Assembly: GCA_019915015.1 (NCBI GenBank)
Contig: JAHBBC010000019.1
Location: 1,041,283 to 1,105,282 of the forward strand
Direction: 5' to 3'
Length of the DNA: 64,000 nucleotides
Origin: Auriscalpium vulgare
Taxonomy: Eukaryota; Basidiomycota; Agaricomycetes; Russulales; Auriscalpiaceae
In this document: piece after piece, positions 12,001-22,700 of the stretch
Numbering within the stretch: the first letter of the stretch is position 1
How the letters are laid out: every line of letters starts with the position of its first letter
Translations under genes and position numbers: made by a program
Notes under the pieces: model-generated
The model's database searches: none
Told to the model about the DNA's origin: nothing
Seen by the model: the letters and a program-made list of their open reading frames with translations, nothing else

Positions 12001-15000
12001 TGTCGACAGCCTCCTGCCGGGCGAGGTTCCCGAGTACTGGGAGCAGACCTTGCTGGTAGCAAAGAACCCGGTTGTCGCCGCGCGGTTCTTCAACATCTAC
12101 ATGCGAGCGTTCATCTCGACGCTGCTGGCGTTCGACCCGAAGCAGCGCAACATGGAGGGCGGGATCCTCGGGGTCGTGAAGGCATACTACGGCTGCGTCG
12201 AGGCGCAGGGCCGCGGGACACTGCATTGTCACATGATGGTTTGGGTCGAGGGCGGCCTCAACACAGATGAGATTAAGGAGAAGGTCTTGCGGGAACACGA
12301 CACTGAGTTTAAAGAGAGGTTCTTGACCTTCCTCGACGACACCATCTCAAACATCGTGCCACCAGATCCTGACCCGTCACTGCATATCCCATCTACACGC
12401 CATCATCCTTGCTCTGTGCGAGGCGTGCACCCATTGTCGCCCGACGTTGATGCTGCTACCGCGCGACAGAAGGACCTGCACCAGCTGGTCAAAAAGTGCC
12501 AGCGGCATGCGCACTCGCAGACGTGCTACAAGTACTGGAAGGGCCCGCCACATCCGAAGGAGTGTCGCTTTGATCTCAGCGCGGACAATGTGCGGCCGCA
12601 GAGCACGATCAACGATGAGACAGGCGAGATATGCCTGCGCTGTCTTGATGGGCTGGTCAACAATTTCAACAGCACAATTTTGGAGGCTATCAGATGTAAC
12701 ATGGATATAAAATTCATTGGAACGGGTGCGTCCGCGAAGGCGGTGCTGCACTACATCACTGACTACATCACCAAGTCCCAGCTGAAGACCCACGTCGCGT
12801 ACGCCGCACTTGAGCTGGCTGTTTCGAAGCTCGCTGGCTACAATCCAGTCACAGATGATATTGCAATGCGCGGCAAGAAGCTCCTGCAGAAGTGCGCATA
12901 CGCAATGTTAGCCAAGCAGGAGTTGTCCGCGCAGCAGGTCTGCTCGTACCTGATGGACTTGGAGGACCACTTTACCAGCCACGAGTATCAGAACGTGTAC
13001 TGGACGAGTTTCGAGGCATTTTTGAATGCAGAAGATCCTAGCCCGGAATGCTATGCCACACTGCGGGTGAATGCAGGTGATGCACGCGTTGCTGAATCAG
13101 AGACGAGCACACCTGGTGACCTGGCCGACAGCGACGAACCTGCTGCCACAGAACAGTCGACATCGATGCAGACCGCGTCTGCTGATCTTCAGCCTGACGA
13201 AGAGCGCGACAATGAGGAAGAACTTGTCGCTGGGGTTGACGCAGACTCCGCTGACAACGTTGCGGTGGGCGTGAACAGCGATGGCCAGCTGGTTGCCAAG
13301 GCAGCGCAGGTCGCTGACTACCAGATGCGCGCCCCAGAGTTGAGCCAGATTTGCCTGTGGGATTTTGTCGCCCGCGTTGAAAAGGTGCCCAAGACGGTTG
13401 CCAGGAGGCGCCCTGCTGCGCAGGACACTGTCCATGAGGACTTGGATGACACTGAAGGTGCAGAGAACGAGCCTGAAGCTGATGTAGATGATGACGATGC
13501 AATGGATGTCGAGGAAGACGACAGCTCGGAAAATGCCGGCGCTGCCAGCGCAGCAGACACACGCGAGCTGAGCGACATTCTCGCAGACACGTCCCGTCGG
13601 CGACCATACTTCCAGTTCACGGACACCCACCTCGAATTCCACAGTCATGTACTCCGCGTGCGCACACCAGTCCGCAGACTTGTGCCGGTTCCCATCGGGC
13701 CTTCAATTCCGAGACGCAACCGTGACAACGTTCGAGCTCGGTACTGTCGCCTCATGCTCATTTTATTCAAGCCGTGGGTGCACGCTGGGGACCTGCGCGA
13801 GCCAGGTCAGTCATGGCCGGATGCATTTGCGGTTTTTCAAGCATCATGCTCATCTGATCTGCTCCGCATCATGGACAACATGCAGCTACTGCATGAATGT
13901 CGCGACAGCCGCGATGACCATTTTGCCCTGCGCGCATCCCGTGCTCGCCTGCGCCCTGAACGACCGCGGGCCTCGAACGATGATACCGGTCACCCGCGCG
14001 GCGTGGACAATGACTTTGCCGACAACTCGCACACAGAGGCCGATATGCTCGCGCACCTGGAGCACATCGACAATTTCTACTCGCGCAAAAAGGACGCCAG
14101 CGAGCAGACGGTACTCGACTGCCTGCGCCACGCAGACGCGGGTGGGGTCTTCTCAGCACCGAATAGCTTACAGGCCGATATATCCACGGACGACCCGTCC
14201 AATCCCAACGCCGACATCGTCCACATCACGGATGGTGAGTTCATGCTGGAGGATGTGTGGCGTCAGGCTTACAATGACCGCCGCCAGCAGTGGAAAGCGA
14301 ACGCGGCCGCAATCCCACCAACCGGTGCCCCTAGTGCTGCGCCTGTTACGCAGGCCACCATTGCTTCGTCGGTTGGCTCCATAGCCTCCGCAGTGCTGAG
14401 CGCCATCCCACCCGCCGGTCTTCCAACCACTCTTGCGGCCATCCAGCAAGACGTGATCACCACCCAGCCTGCTGTGAGTGCGCTTGAGACGCTCGCTGAC
14501 GTGTCCCGTCGGTTCACGCTGAACACCGAGCAGTTGCGCGCCTTCCGCATCGTCGCTGAACACAGCCTCATCGGCAATGCCGCACCGCTGCGCATGTTTC
14601 TCTCCGGGCCAGGGGGTACCGGCAAGTCGCGCGTCATCAACGCGCTCGTTGAATACTTCAAGCAGCGCGGCGAAGAGCGGCGTCTGCGTCTGTGCGCATA
14701 CACAGGTGTCGCGGCGCGCAACATCGGCGGCATGACGCTCCACAGCGCGCTCAGCCTCAACCAGCGGTCGTCAGGCACATCCAAGGCACGCACACGGAGC
14801 AGCCTCACGGCAATGTGGCAAGGCGTCGACTTTCTCTTCATCGACGAGGTCTCGATGGTCGGCTGCGAGCTTCTGCTGTCGATCAGCGACGCGCTCATGG
14901 AGGCCAAGGGATCCACCGAGCCCTTCGGCGGCATCAACATTATCTTCGCAGGAGACCTGGCACAGCTCCCGCCGGTCAGTCAGACGCGCCTCTATGCGCA

Positions 15001-15535
15001 GATCAATGCTCGCTCGCTCGCTCAAGGAGGAACCAAGCGCGGGCAGAGCGCCGTGTTTGGCAAGTTGCTCTGGCTGTCCGTGCGTGTGGTCATTGAGCTC
15101 ACACAAATTGTGCGGCAGTCGGGCACCGAGAACGAGCGCTTCGTTGCGCTCCTCTCGCGCCTGCGATTTGGCCGGTGCACTGACGACGACTACGACTTGC
15201 TCAACACGCGCCTCCTCGAGCGCGCCACGCCAAATTGGGCCGCACCGGAGTGGCAGTCCGCACCTATGATCGTCGCGGAGAACGTTGTCAAGGACGCGCT
15301 GAATCAACGCGCCGCCATCGCGTTCGCGGAGAGAACGGGCAGGCCACTGCATTGGTACCATGCCATGGACAAGCACCAAGGCCGCGAGCTCTCGGACCCC
15401 GCGCTCCTTGAGCACCTCGCCCGTTCGTTCGCGAGCACAGCGGCAACAAGCGCGACGTCAGCTCCATCGGCGGCCTTTTCGCCAACCAGTTCTTGCCTCT
15501 GGTCACGAAGGATATCTACACTACCGTTCCCGTAG
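9012..15535 (+). CDS. Helitron Rep/helicase with retropepsin-like N-terminus; C-terminally truncated
   Basis: Rolling-circle transposase. Exon 1 (9012-9315) encodes a retropepsin-like fold: VLIDNTAPSS near the start and DIVLGRDWIL near the end, with the catalytic D-T/S-G replaced by D-N-T. A 50-bp intron (9316-9365, GTACGT..TAG) joins VHR to PTSTPRLP of a 2,056-codon open exon. That exon holds a Cys pair region (CASC, CTTC), a DUF6570-like stretch (PPELKDLTVVEEAMIA), the Helitron-like N domain (GLPSFYITINPAD, about 11,920), the HUH motif TLHCHMMVW (about 12,219), a Y-x3-Y site HYITDYITK (about 12,751), an acidic linker, then Pif1 motifs: Walker A GPGGTGKS (14,608), DEVSM (14,845), GDLAQLPPV (14,950) and QIVRQ. 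The usual LPLVIGMPVM segment and motifs V-VI are absent; after DPALLEHLAR the frame runs into unrelated sequence and stops. Confidence 0.85.
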
Positions 15536-16352
15536 GTCGCCCTCCTGCTGTGCCTCCCTCGCCGCGCTGATCTTACTGCTGTGCAGCCGTCCGTGGGCAG
15601 CCGCAACGCTGCAGCGCAGGTGCCCGTCCGCACGGCACGCAAGCGCCGTGTGGCTGAGGTGCAGGACCTCGACGGCGAGGTGCCACCCGCGGAGACGCAG
15701 GAAGGTGTGTGCACCCCGAGTCTTGTCTATCGGGACACTCCCTCACCTCATCCAATTTGTCAGAACCTGCGGCGCCCGCAGTCACACTTGATGCTCGCTA
15801 CGACCCCGACCTTATGCCCGACCACCGCGGCTCCCAGTTCCGCCACGTCCACGCCCAGCTCCTACAGCTCAACGTCACAGACATCAACGGCGACTTGATT
15901 CCGCCGTGGGAGCTCGCCAACGCGCTGCGGCCCGGGACGCTCTTCATCGCCGCTTGCAACTTGCGCCTCTGGGACATGCCCGCTCAGGGTGCCGGTGGTA
16001 ACGGGCAGTCAAAGGGCTCAATGGTACGTTGCACACATTCATTGTGTGATCCGCAACGTCTGCTGATCGCGCTGCACAGACGTTCCAAACGTGCATCGAG
16101 TCGCTGAAGGTCATCCGCGAGTCGGAGCTGCCATTCATTGACGCTGCCCCGTCCGCCATGCCTGTCCAGTCTGCGCAGACGGCGGCGCCGCTCCCTGCCG
16201 ACATTGCCGACGACTTCAACAGCTTTGCGGTCTCCGTCTCACCTTTCAAGAAGGTGATCCCCCAGGACGTCGAGATGCCTGATGCCTCGGATGGCGGCAA
16301 CAAGAAGGCGGAGCCGTCCGCGGTTGCGAAGGGCAAGCGGCGCAAGGCTTGA
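15439..16352 (+). pseudogene. Helitron accessory gene A, 5'-truncated, unknown function
   Basis: A spliced reading frame in plus phase 1 begins inside the tail of the helicase exon with SGNKRDVSSIGGLFANQF and has no ATG of its own, so it looks 5'-truncated or fused. Exons join cleanly: TTVP (intron from 15532) to PSVGSRNAAAQ; QE (intron 15702-15759) to EPAAPAVTLDARYD; then HRGSQFRHVHAQLLQLNVTD and IPPWELANALRPGTLFIA; after KGSM an intron from 16024 leads to FQTCIESLKVIRESELPF. It ends with a lysine-rich tail GKRRKA at 16352, possibly a nuclear signal. I recall similar FRH..VQL.V.D..PPW..LKPGT proteins among basidiomycete hypotheticals but know no function; a single-stranded DNA-binding fold is a guess from its Helitron setting. 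Retained splice sites and open exons argue for past selection. Confidence 0.55.
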
Positions 16353-17241
16353 GTGCCTGCAACGTTCGTCGTTCAGCACGACCCGCTCAGGCTCACGCTT
16401 TTCTCTTTCATTTCTTATTGGTGATGCGGTGTCCATTATCTTGTTCTCACTGTAGCAGTCCGCATTGTACTATTCTACTTACAAATTATGATGCATCAAT
16501 GACCAGTTGCTTCTTTTTCAATTGTTATTCTGTGAGCCTCAGCCAAAAGACTTGAGCACCCGCTGCAAGTCCATGAGCGTGGCAGGCCGAGTCAGTCGTC
16601 TCTGTGACTGCGCGACGCATGGGGCCGTGTGCCGTCCGCGTCATTGTTGATGTCACACGTTTGGTGTGACCTCGTCACGGTTCAAATATCGCGCCCACCC
16701 TTCTGTTCCTGCCAGCACGGTAGCCTCGCCAGAAGCGCGCTCAGCTTGAGCGGGGCGCCGCGCCCACTCGTCTACCTCATACACCCTCACCGCGCTCTCT
16801 CTTGCCCTCTCCCCCAGCTATCAGGTACGTCACCTCGAGCAGTGTTCGCTCCGGGCTTCACCCACTGTCCGGAGCCTCCAGCCTCGCCATTCTCGCGCCG
16901 TGCGGGACTCATTTCCACCTCGCACGGACGCATCTACCCCATCGGCCCACAGCCGCAGGTCGCGCGCCACAGAACAGCTCGCCTCAGAGTCAGTGACGCT
17001 GGGTCTCACTCCAGCTGAACACCTCGATCTTGTTGAGTTGTATACAAAAGTGTGCGGGCCTTGTCTGGCCGGATCTGCAGAGGTGGGTTTCAATCTTGTC
17101 TGTGGCTATTTATTGTTTTCCTCATGCATAAAATCCGCCAGCGTCGTCTGAAGTCGACATCACCGGCGTTTCCTTTTCACTTTTCACTTCCTTTCTTCCA
17201 TCTTCCATCCCTTCATTCCAACTCCCACACACTTCTGCGCA
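16353..17241. other. Spacer inside Helitron, promoter of accessory gene B
   Basis: No gene supported. A pyrimidine-rich tract (about 17,160-17,230) runs up to the gene B start and an A/T-rich ATAAAAT lies near 17,127, both consistent with a fungal promoter. No other element recognised. Confidence 0.4.
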
Positions 17242-18301
17242 ATGGCTGGCGAGCTCCCCCGCATCTCGCGCAAATACGTGAAGGACCCCTACAGCCTGGC
17301 CAACCCCATCTTTTTCCGCTCGGTGCAGTGGGCTGGGCCTCCTGCATCGCAGTATCTCGTCCCTTACACCCTTTCCTCCGGCGACGCCGGTGCCCCGGCC
17401 ATCGTGTCCGTCGTCGGCGAGATCTCACACAAGAATTTTCGTCTCTTCCTAGGCGGCAACTGGTCCGCGTTCTCTGGCCAGTCACTCGCCGACGTCACAT
17501 CCACTGCCCTGTTGCAACGCCCGCGTAACGTTCACTTTCATGATCAGTGGGACACCGTCATTGCGAACGGGCAGGCAATCGCCGAGTCCGCTGTCGGCGA
17601 CAACGCCCTCGTCAAGGTGGCTGTTCGACCAGTCATTGACCATGTCTCGTGCGCCTCCGGCTCTGCCCTCGAGATTGGCCACAAGTTCTTGCGCTTGGTT
17701 AGTCACCACTCCCTTTCACCCATCTCAACCTTCGCCTGACCGCCTCATTTTGCAGAAGGACCATGTGGACGATGGTGAAGACGAGTTTCCCAATGTGCCC
17801 CTCATCGGCCAAGCAGAGTTGACGGCCGGTGAGTACTCTGTCTCTGCGCTGTTATGCCCGCGCTGACGCTGCACCTTTTGCTGCAGAAAAGCGCTTGACT
17901 TATGACTTCAACGGTTGGCCCCGCAAGACAGCTGATATTGCGAAAGCAGCCCTCGAGGTCGTTCGCGGCTACGAGCACGTCCCGCGCCTCCTGCCCGTGT
18001 TCACCCAGGTCAATCCACATCCAATTCCCCCCAACGACTACAACGACCGTCTCCGCGGCGCGCTGGTCCTTGTCAAGCTCATTTTCAAGCATACCTCGAC
18101 CCCATTTTCCACGCAAGGCCCGGCCGCACATGCGTTCACTGCCGAGATCAAGGACATGCGCATCCTGCAGGAAGCGCGCTACGACAAGTACACGTCGCGC
18201 GTCTCCTACCTGGGTCCGTGGGATGATGAGGATGGTACGTCGCACCTTCAACCTTGCAGACTTATCATGGACTGACTATGAATGCAGACGAGGCGTACTA
18301 G
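17242..18301 (+). CDS. Helitron accessory gene B, unknown function
   Basis: Four exons with clean GT..AG borders: 17242-17697, 17756-17828, 17887-18234 and 18288-18301. The protein is about 296 residues. It starts MAGELPRISRKYVKDPYSL, contains IVSVVGEISHKNFRLFLGG and NALVKVAVRPVIDHV in the first half and LTYDFNGWPRKTADIAKAAL, RGALVLVKLIFKH in the second half, and ends with an acidic tail (DDEDDEAY). No signal peptide or membrane helix is apparent. Alternating hydrophobic strands suggest a mostly beta fold, but I recognise no family. It lies 0.9 kb behind accessory gene A in the same orientation and before the candidate Helitron hairpin, so it is probably element cargo. The intact frame and splice sites suggest it is functional. 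Confidence 0.65.
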
Positions 18302-18567
18302 AAACGGACGGTCTTCAGACCTGCTGCGAGGCGCGTTCAATTTTCCTAGCGGCGCGGTCGTCTTAACTTAGTGGCACTCACTTGACATGTCGTACATACT
18401 TTCTGCTGACTGCGCGACTGGCAGGCAGGCCTGCTGAAGTATCGCGCGCATTGATACACTCATTGACTTTTTGGTGACTTATGTACCACAATAAATTGTC
18501 GTTTGATTTGTGCCGTATTAATTGCAGGCCCGTGCGCATAGGGAGAAGAAGCTAGGTAGCGGGCCCT

Positions 18568-18580
18568 GCCGCGAAGCGGC
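18568..18580 (+). repeat. Candidate Helitron 3' terminal hairpin
   Basis: Perfect 5-bp stem with 3-base loop, GCCGCGAAGCGGC, followed by CCTACGCAATTATAT. GTAG upstream (18556-18559) can also pair with CTAC downstream (18582-18585). A short GC hairpin just inside the 3' end is what Helitrons have, but no CTRR end is evident. Confidence 0.35.
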
Positions 18581-18587
18581 CCTACGC

Positions 18588-19715
18588 AATTATATTTAGG
18601 GCTTTGAACTTGATGCTTGCACTTTGAGCATGTACTTCGACTTCGACTTTGACCTCAATTTGACCGTTTTGGGAAATATCAAAGCAAACTTCTGACTTCG
18701 GCTGTCGGCTCGCGCAACTCGCATATGGCCTTTGCTCTAGAGCTGAGCGCAGCCAGGGTCACCACATAATGGTCAAAATTGATGAAAATAATCTGCTCAG
18801 TGCTGGTGTTGAAGGGGCCGATCTCCGACACGTCTTGTTCCATGAGGAGGCCACAAATTGGTATCATTAGGAGCCGCATACATTATCGTAATGTAGGGAA
18901 CGGGTCTGGAACACGAAAAATACCGGGGCAGCGGGGAGTGGGGGCAGCGCCGCAGCGGGATCCAAGCGGGGGAGCGGGTGGTGGGGCGGGCGTCCCGATG
19001 CTTGTGTGACAAGTGACAACACGGATGCGCAATGCCGATGGCGCAAGCTGTGCGCTGCAAAGCCGGAGTCGACGTGCCAAGTCGTGCGAAGCCGGAATCG
19101 ACGTGCCCAGTCGAAATTCGCAAGTCGAAGGCTTGTATTTTCCAAATCCGGCAACTTCCACTTCATGCCTTCGCTTTTGCACTTGATTTGCCCCGCATTT
19201 ATCCCTATCCGGCAACGCTGCAAGTCTCAAGGTCAAACAACGAAACCCAAGTTGCAGCTCTCAAACTCATAAATACTTTTGTCCGGTCCTGGTCAGGATA
19301 GCCTTTGTCTTCTTGACCGTTGGCCTACATCGATGATCGTGTAACAAAACGGCTTGAGGCATACTGTGGCAGCTGCTGCACCCGATGTGTTCACGTTTCA
19401 CCACCGGCATGCGGCGAATGAGAGGAAAGCACTATGACTGTGGAGATGCGGAGACCATCGGATATACACTTTGCACAGTGCTACATATGTAACCACCCCA
19501 GTGACTGTGTGCCCAAGACCGACTTTGGAATTGTTGGGATTCACAGAGCATGTGTTAGAAGAGTAGCTGAATGAGCAAGAGACAAGAGACAAGAGGAGTG
19601 CTAACATACTGTCCGTAGGCAGACAGATATTTTTACAAAGAGAATTTTGGTAGCAAAGAAGAGGTTAATATATACTTGGTAGCCACAGTTCTACTACAAA
19701 GGGACACCAGGGATT
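18588..19715. other. Gene-empty stretch with short direct repeats
   Basis: No supported gene. Around 19,065-19,112 a unit of about 29 bp (TCGACGTGCC..AGTCG) is imperfectly duplicated, and several AAGTCGAAG/CTTCGACTT words recur between 18,630 and 19,135. Origin unknown. Confidence 0.4.
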
Positions 19716-22700
19716 CTACTGCTTCATACATTCTGCCCATGTAGGGCCATGACCAAAATCACTAAGGTCAAGTTGGATAGGCTGAGCACCTATAACACAG
19801 CATGTATATGGTGTATACAGCCCCTTTGTTTGATACTGTGGAGGTAACCACATTAAAAGAGCAGGTGGAGATGAGGCAAGGTCAACAATCCATCCATCAT
19901 TCTGCAAGTGGAGCTTGATGCGTGAATCAGGGTGAAGTATTTGTAAGGTTTCTGGATAAATCAAGGCATGATCTGCATGAGGCGAAAATTGGATTGAAGG
20001 TTGATTGCACTGTAGATGGTTGGAATTGCCTGTTTGTGCATCCCAGATGTGAATGGTTTTGTCATCTGAGCCAGACACAATGTGCTGTCCATCTGGTGAA
20101 TATGCCACTGATTCAACCGATTCTGTGTGTCCCTCAAGAGGTGCGCCCACAGGCTGGCCTGTGTGTGCATCCCGGATGCGGATGGTTTTGTCACTTGAGC
20201 CAGACACAAAGTGCTGTCCATCGGGTGAATATGCCACTGATATAACACATTCTGTGTGCCCCTCAAGAGGTGTGCCCACAGGCTGGCCTGTGTGTGCATC
20301 CCAGATTCGGATGGTCCTGTCATTCGAGCCAGACACAATGTGTTGTCCATCTGGTGAATATGCCACTGATACAACCAATTCTGTGTGCCCCTCAAGAGGC
20401 GTGCCCACAGGCTGGCCTGTGTGTGCATCCCAGATGCGGATGGTTTTGTCATCTGAGCCAGACACAATGTGCTGTCCATCTGGTGAATATGCCACTGATT
20501 GAACACAATCTGTGTGCCCCTCAAGAGGTGTGCCCACAGGCTGGCCTGTGTGTGCATCCCAGATGCGGATGGTTTTGTCACTTGAGCCAGACACAAAGTG
20601 CTGTCCATCGGGTGAATATGCCACTGATATAACCCATTCTGTGTGCCCCTCAAGAGGCGTGCCCACAGGCTGGCCTGTGTGTGCATCCCAGATGCGGATT
20701 GTTTTGTCACAAGAGCCAGACACAAAGTGCTGTCCATCGGGTGAATATGCCACTGATATAACCCATTCTGTGTGTCCCTCAAGAGGTATGCCCACAGGCT
20801 GGCCTGTGTGTGCATCCCAGATTCGGATGGTCCTGTCATACGAGCCAGACACAATGTGTTGTCCATCTGGTGAATATGCCACTGATACAACCCATTCTGT
20901 GTGCCCCTCAAGAGGCGTGCCCACAGGCTGGCCTGTGTGTGCATCCCAGATGCGGATGGTTTTGTCACTTGAGCCAGACACAATGTGCTTTCCATCTGGC
21001 GAATATGCCACTGATTCAACCGATTCTGTGTGTCCCTCAAGAGGTGTGCCCACAGGCTGGCCTGTGTGTGCGTCCCAGATGCGGATGGTTTTGTCACCTG
21101 AGCCAGACACAATGTGCTTTCCATCTGGGGAATATGCCACTGATACAACCGATTCTGTGTGTCCCTCAAGAGGTGTGCCCACAGGCTGGCCTGTGTGTGC
21201 ATCCCAGATTCGGATGGTCCTGTCATACGAGCCAGACACAATGTGTTGTCCATCTGGTGAATATGCCACTGATTCAACCGATTCTGTGTGTCCCTCAAGA
21301 GGTGTGCCCACAGGCTGGCCTGTGTGTGCGTCCCAGATGCGGATGGTTTTGTCACCTGAGCCAGACACAATGTGCTTTCCATCTGGGGAATATGCCACTG
21401 ATACAACCCATTCTGTGTGTCCCTCAAGAGGTGTGCCCACAGGCTGGCCTGTGTGTGCATCCCAGATTCGGATGGTCCTGTCATACGAGCCAGACACAAT
21501 GTGTTGTCCATCTGGTGAATATGCCACTGATCGAACCCAATCTGTGTGCCCCTCAAGAGGCGTGCCCACAGGCTGGCCTGTGTGTGCATCCCAGATGCGG
21601 ATGGTTTTGTCATACGAGCCAGACACAATGTGCTTTCCATCTGGCGAATATGCCACTGATATAACCGGACTTATGTGTCCCTCAAGAGGTGTGCCAACAG
21701 GCTGGCCTGTGTGTGCATCCCAGATTCGGATGGTCCTGTCAAACGAGCCAGACACAATGTGCTGTCCATCTGGGGAATATGCCACTGATACAACCCATTC
21801 TGTGTGTCCCTCAAGAGGTGTGCCCACAGGCTGGCCTGTGTGTGCATCCCAGATGCAGATGGCTTTGTCATATGAGCCAGACGCAATGTGATGTCCATCT
21901 GGGGAACATGCTAAAGCCGTAATAACGCGTGTAGTATCTATTTTTATAACTGTCACTGGCCAATGTGAAATATGCCCTACAGATATTTTAGGCAGATGTT
22001 GCAAACACTTCTTATACTGGTTATGCACCAGTGACTTTTGAGGTGCACATGCCATGCTCGACAGATATATATGTGGCATCGATTTGACAATAGCAGGTCC
22101 AAACATGAGCACAAATCTGTTGGCATCTAGTGTGTAAGACTTCAGTTTTTCAGTCTTATTATATTATATTAGAATTTGAATGTTTGAAATAGAGATAGAT
22201 ACACACCTTGCAGGATACATTAATGGTAGAAAAAGTGGCAGTAGCAGTGTTTACAAGTTTAAGTAGACTAAGTGCCTCCAGCCAGAATAATAACTTTGTC
22301 TCAAGAAACATTGTTGCAAAACTTTCTAGTTCTGCTGTAAGCAATGATTTGGCAAAGTGATGGCCCCAATATTTTATGGCATATTTTGACCATACACTGA
22401 AATAGATATCAACCCGTTTATCCAAGCCAGATACATCACTATTGGCAGAATATGAAGATGGAAAATCACACATATTGAGTTTGAGCACTTTGCTGATAGT
22501 ATGGAGGGTTCCCCATGCAAATAACTCATGGCTGTGTAATGTTTCCTCAAGATAGAACTCTCCACTATGTGGCTCATTTGTGAGAAAGTCTCGGAAAGAA
22601 GTATGAATAAACTGGATGGGCTCTGATCGGTCAATAACTCCAGTAAGCAAAGCCCCCAACTTGCTCAAAGCCCAGTCAAAGTCATCCATCCATGCTGACT

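Larger units (their letters stand above)
9012..18587 (+). mobile_element. Helitron-type rolling-circle transposon with accessory genes (ends approximate)
   Basis: The span is defined by a Rep/helicase gene (9012-15535), two plus-strand accessory genes (15439-16352 and 17242-18301) and a candidate terminal hairpin at 18568-18580. Helitrons carry HUH-Rep plus Pif1-like helicase and end in a short hairpin. I could not place the 5' end; it should lie between the PIG-L start (8804) and 9012. The helicase lacks its last motifs, so the copy may not be self-mobile. The 3' boundary given is the hairpin plus a few bases and is a guess. Confidence 0.7.

Noticed and set aside
12377..15506. Several 130-245-codon frames inside the Helitron gene on both strands
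   Set aside because: GC-rich coding sequence leaves alternative frames open; none has motifs and the main frame carries all the Helitron signatures.
19961..21891. Long open frames of 559 and 459 codons on both strands within the WD40 array
   Set aside because: They are phase shadows of the 129-bp repeat, whose length is a multiple of three, so every stop-free frame stays open along the array.
20010..21944. Regular repeats resembling a CRISPR array
   Set aside because: Unit is 129 bp, coding and continuous without unique spacers; it is a WD40 array in a eukaryote.
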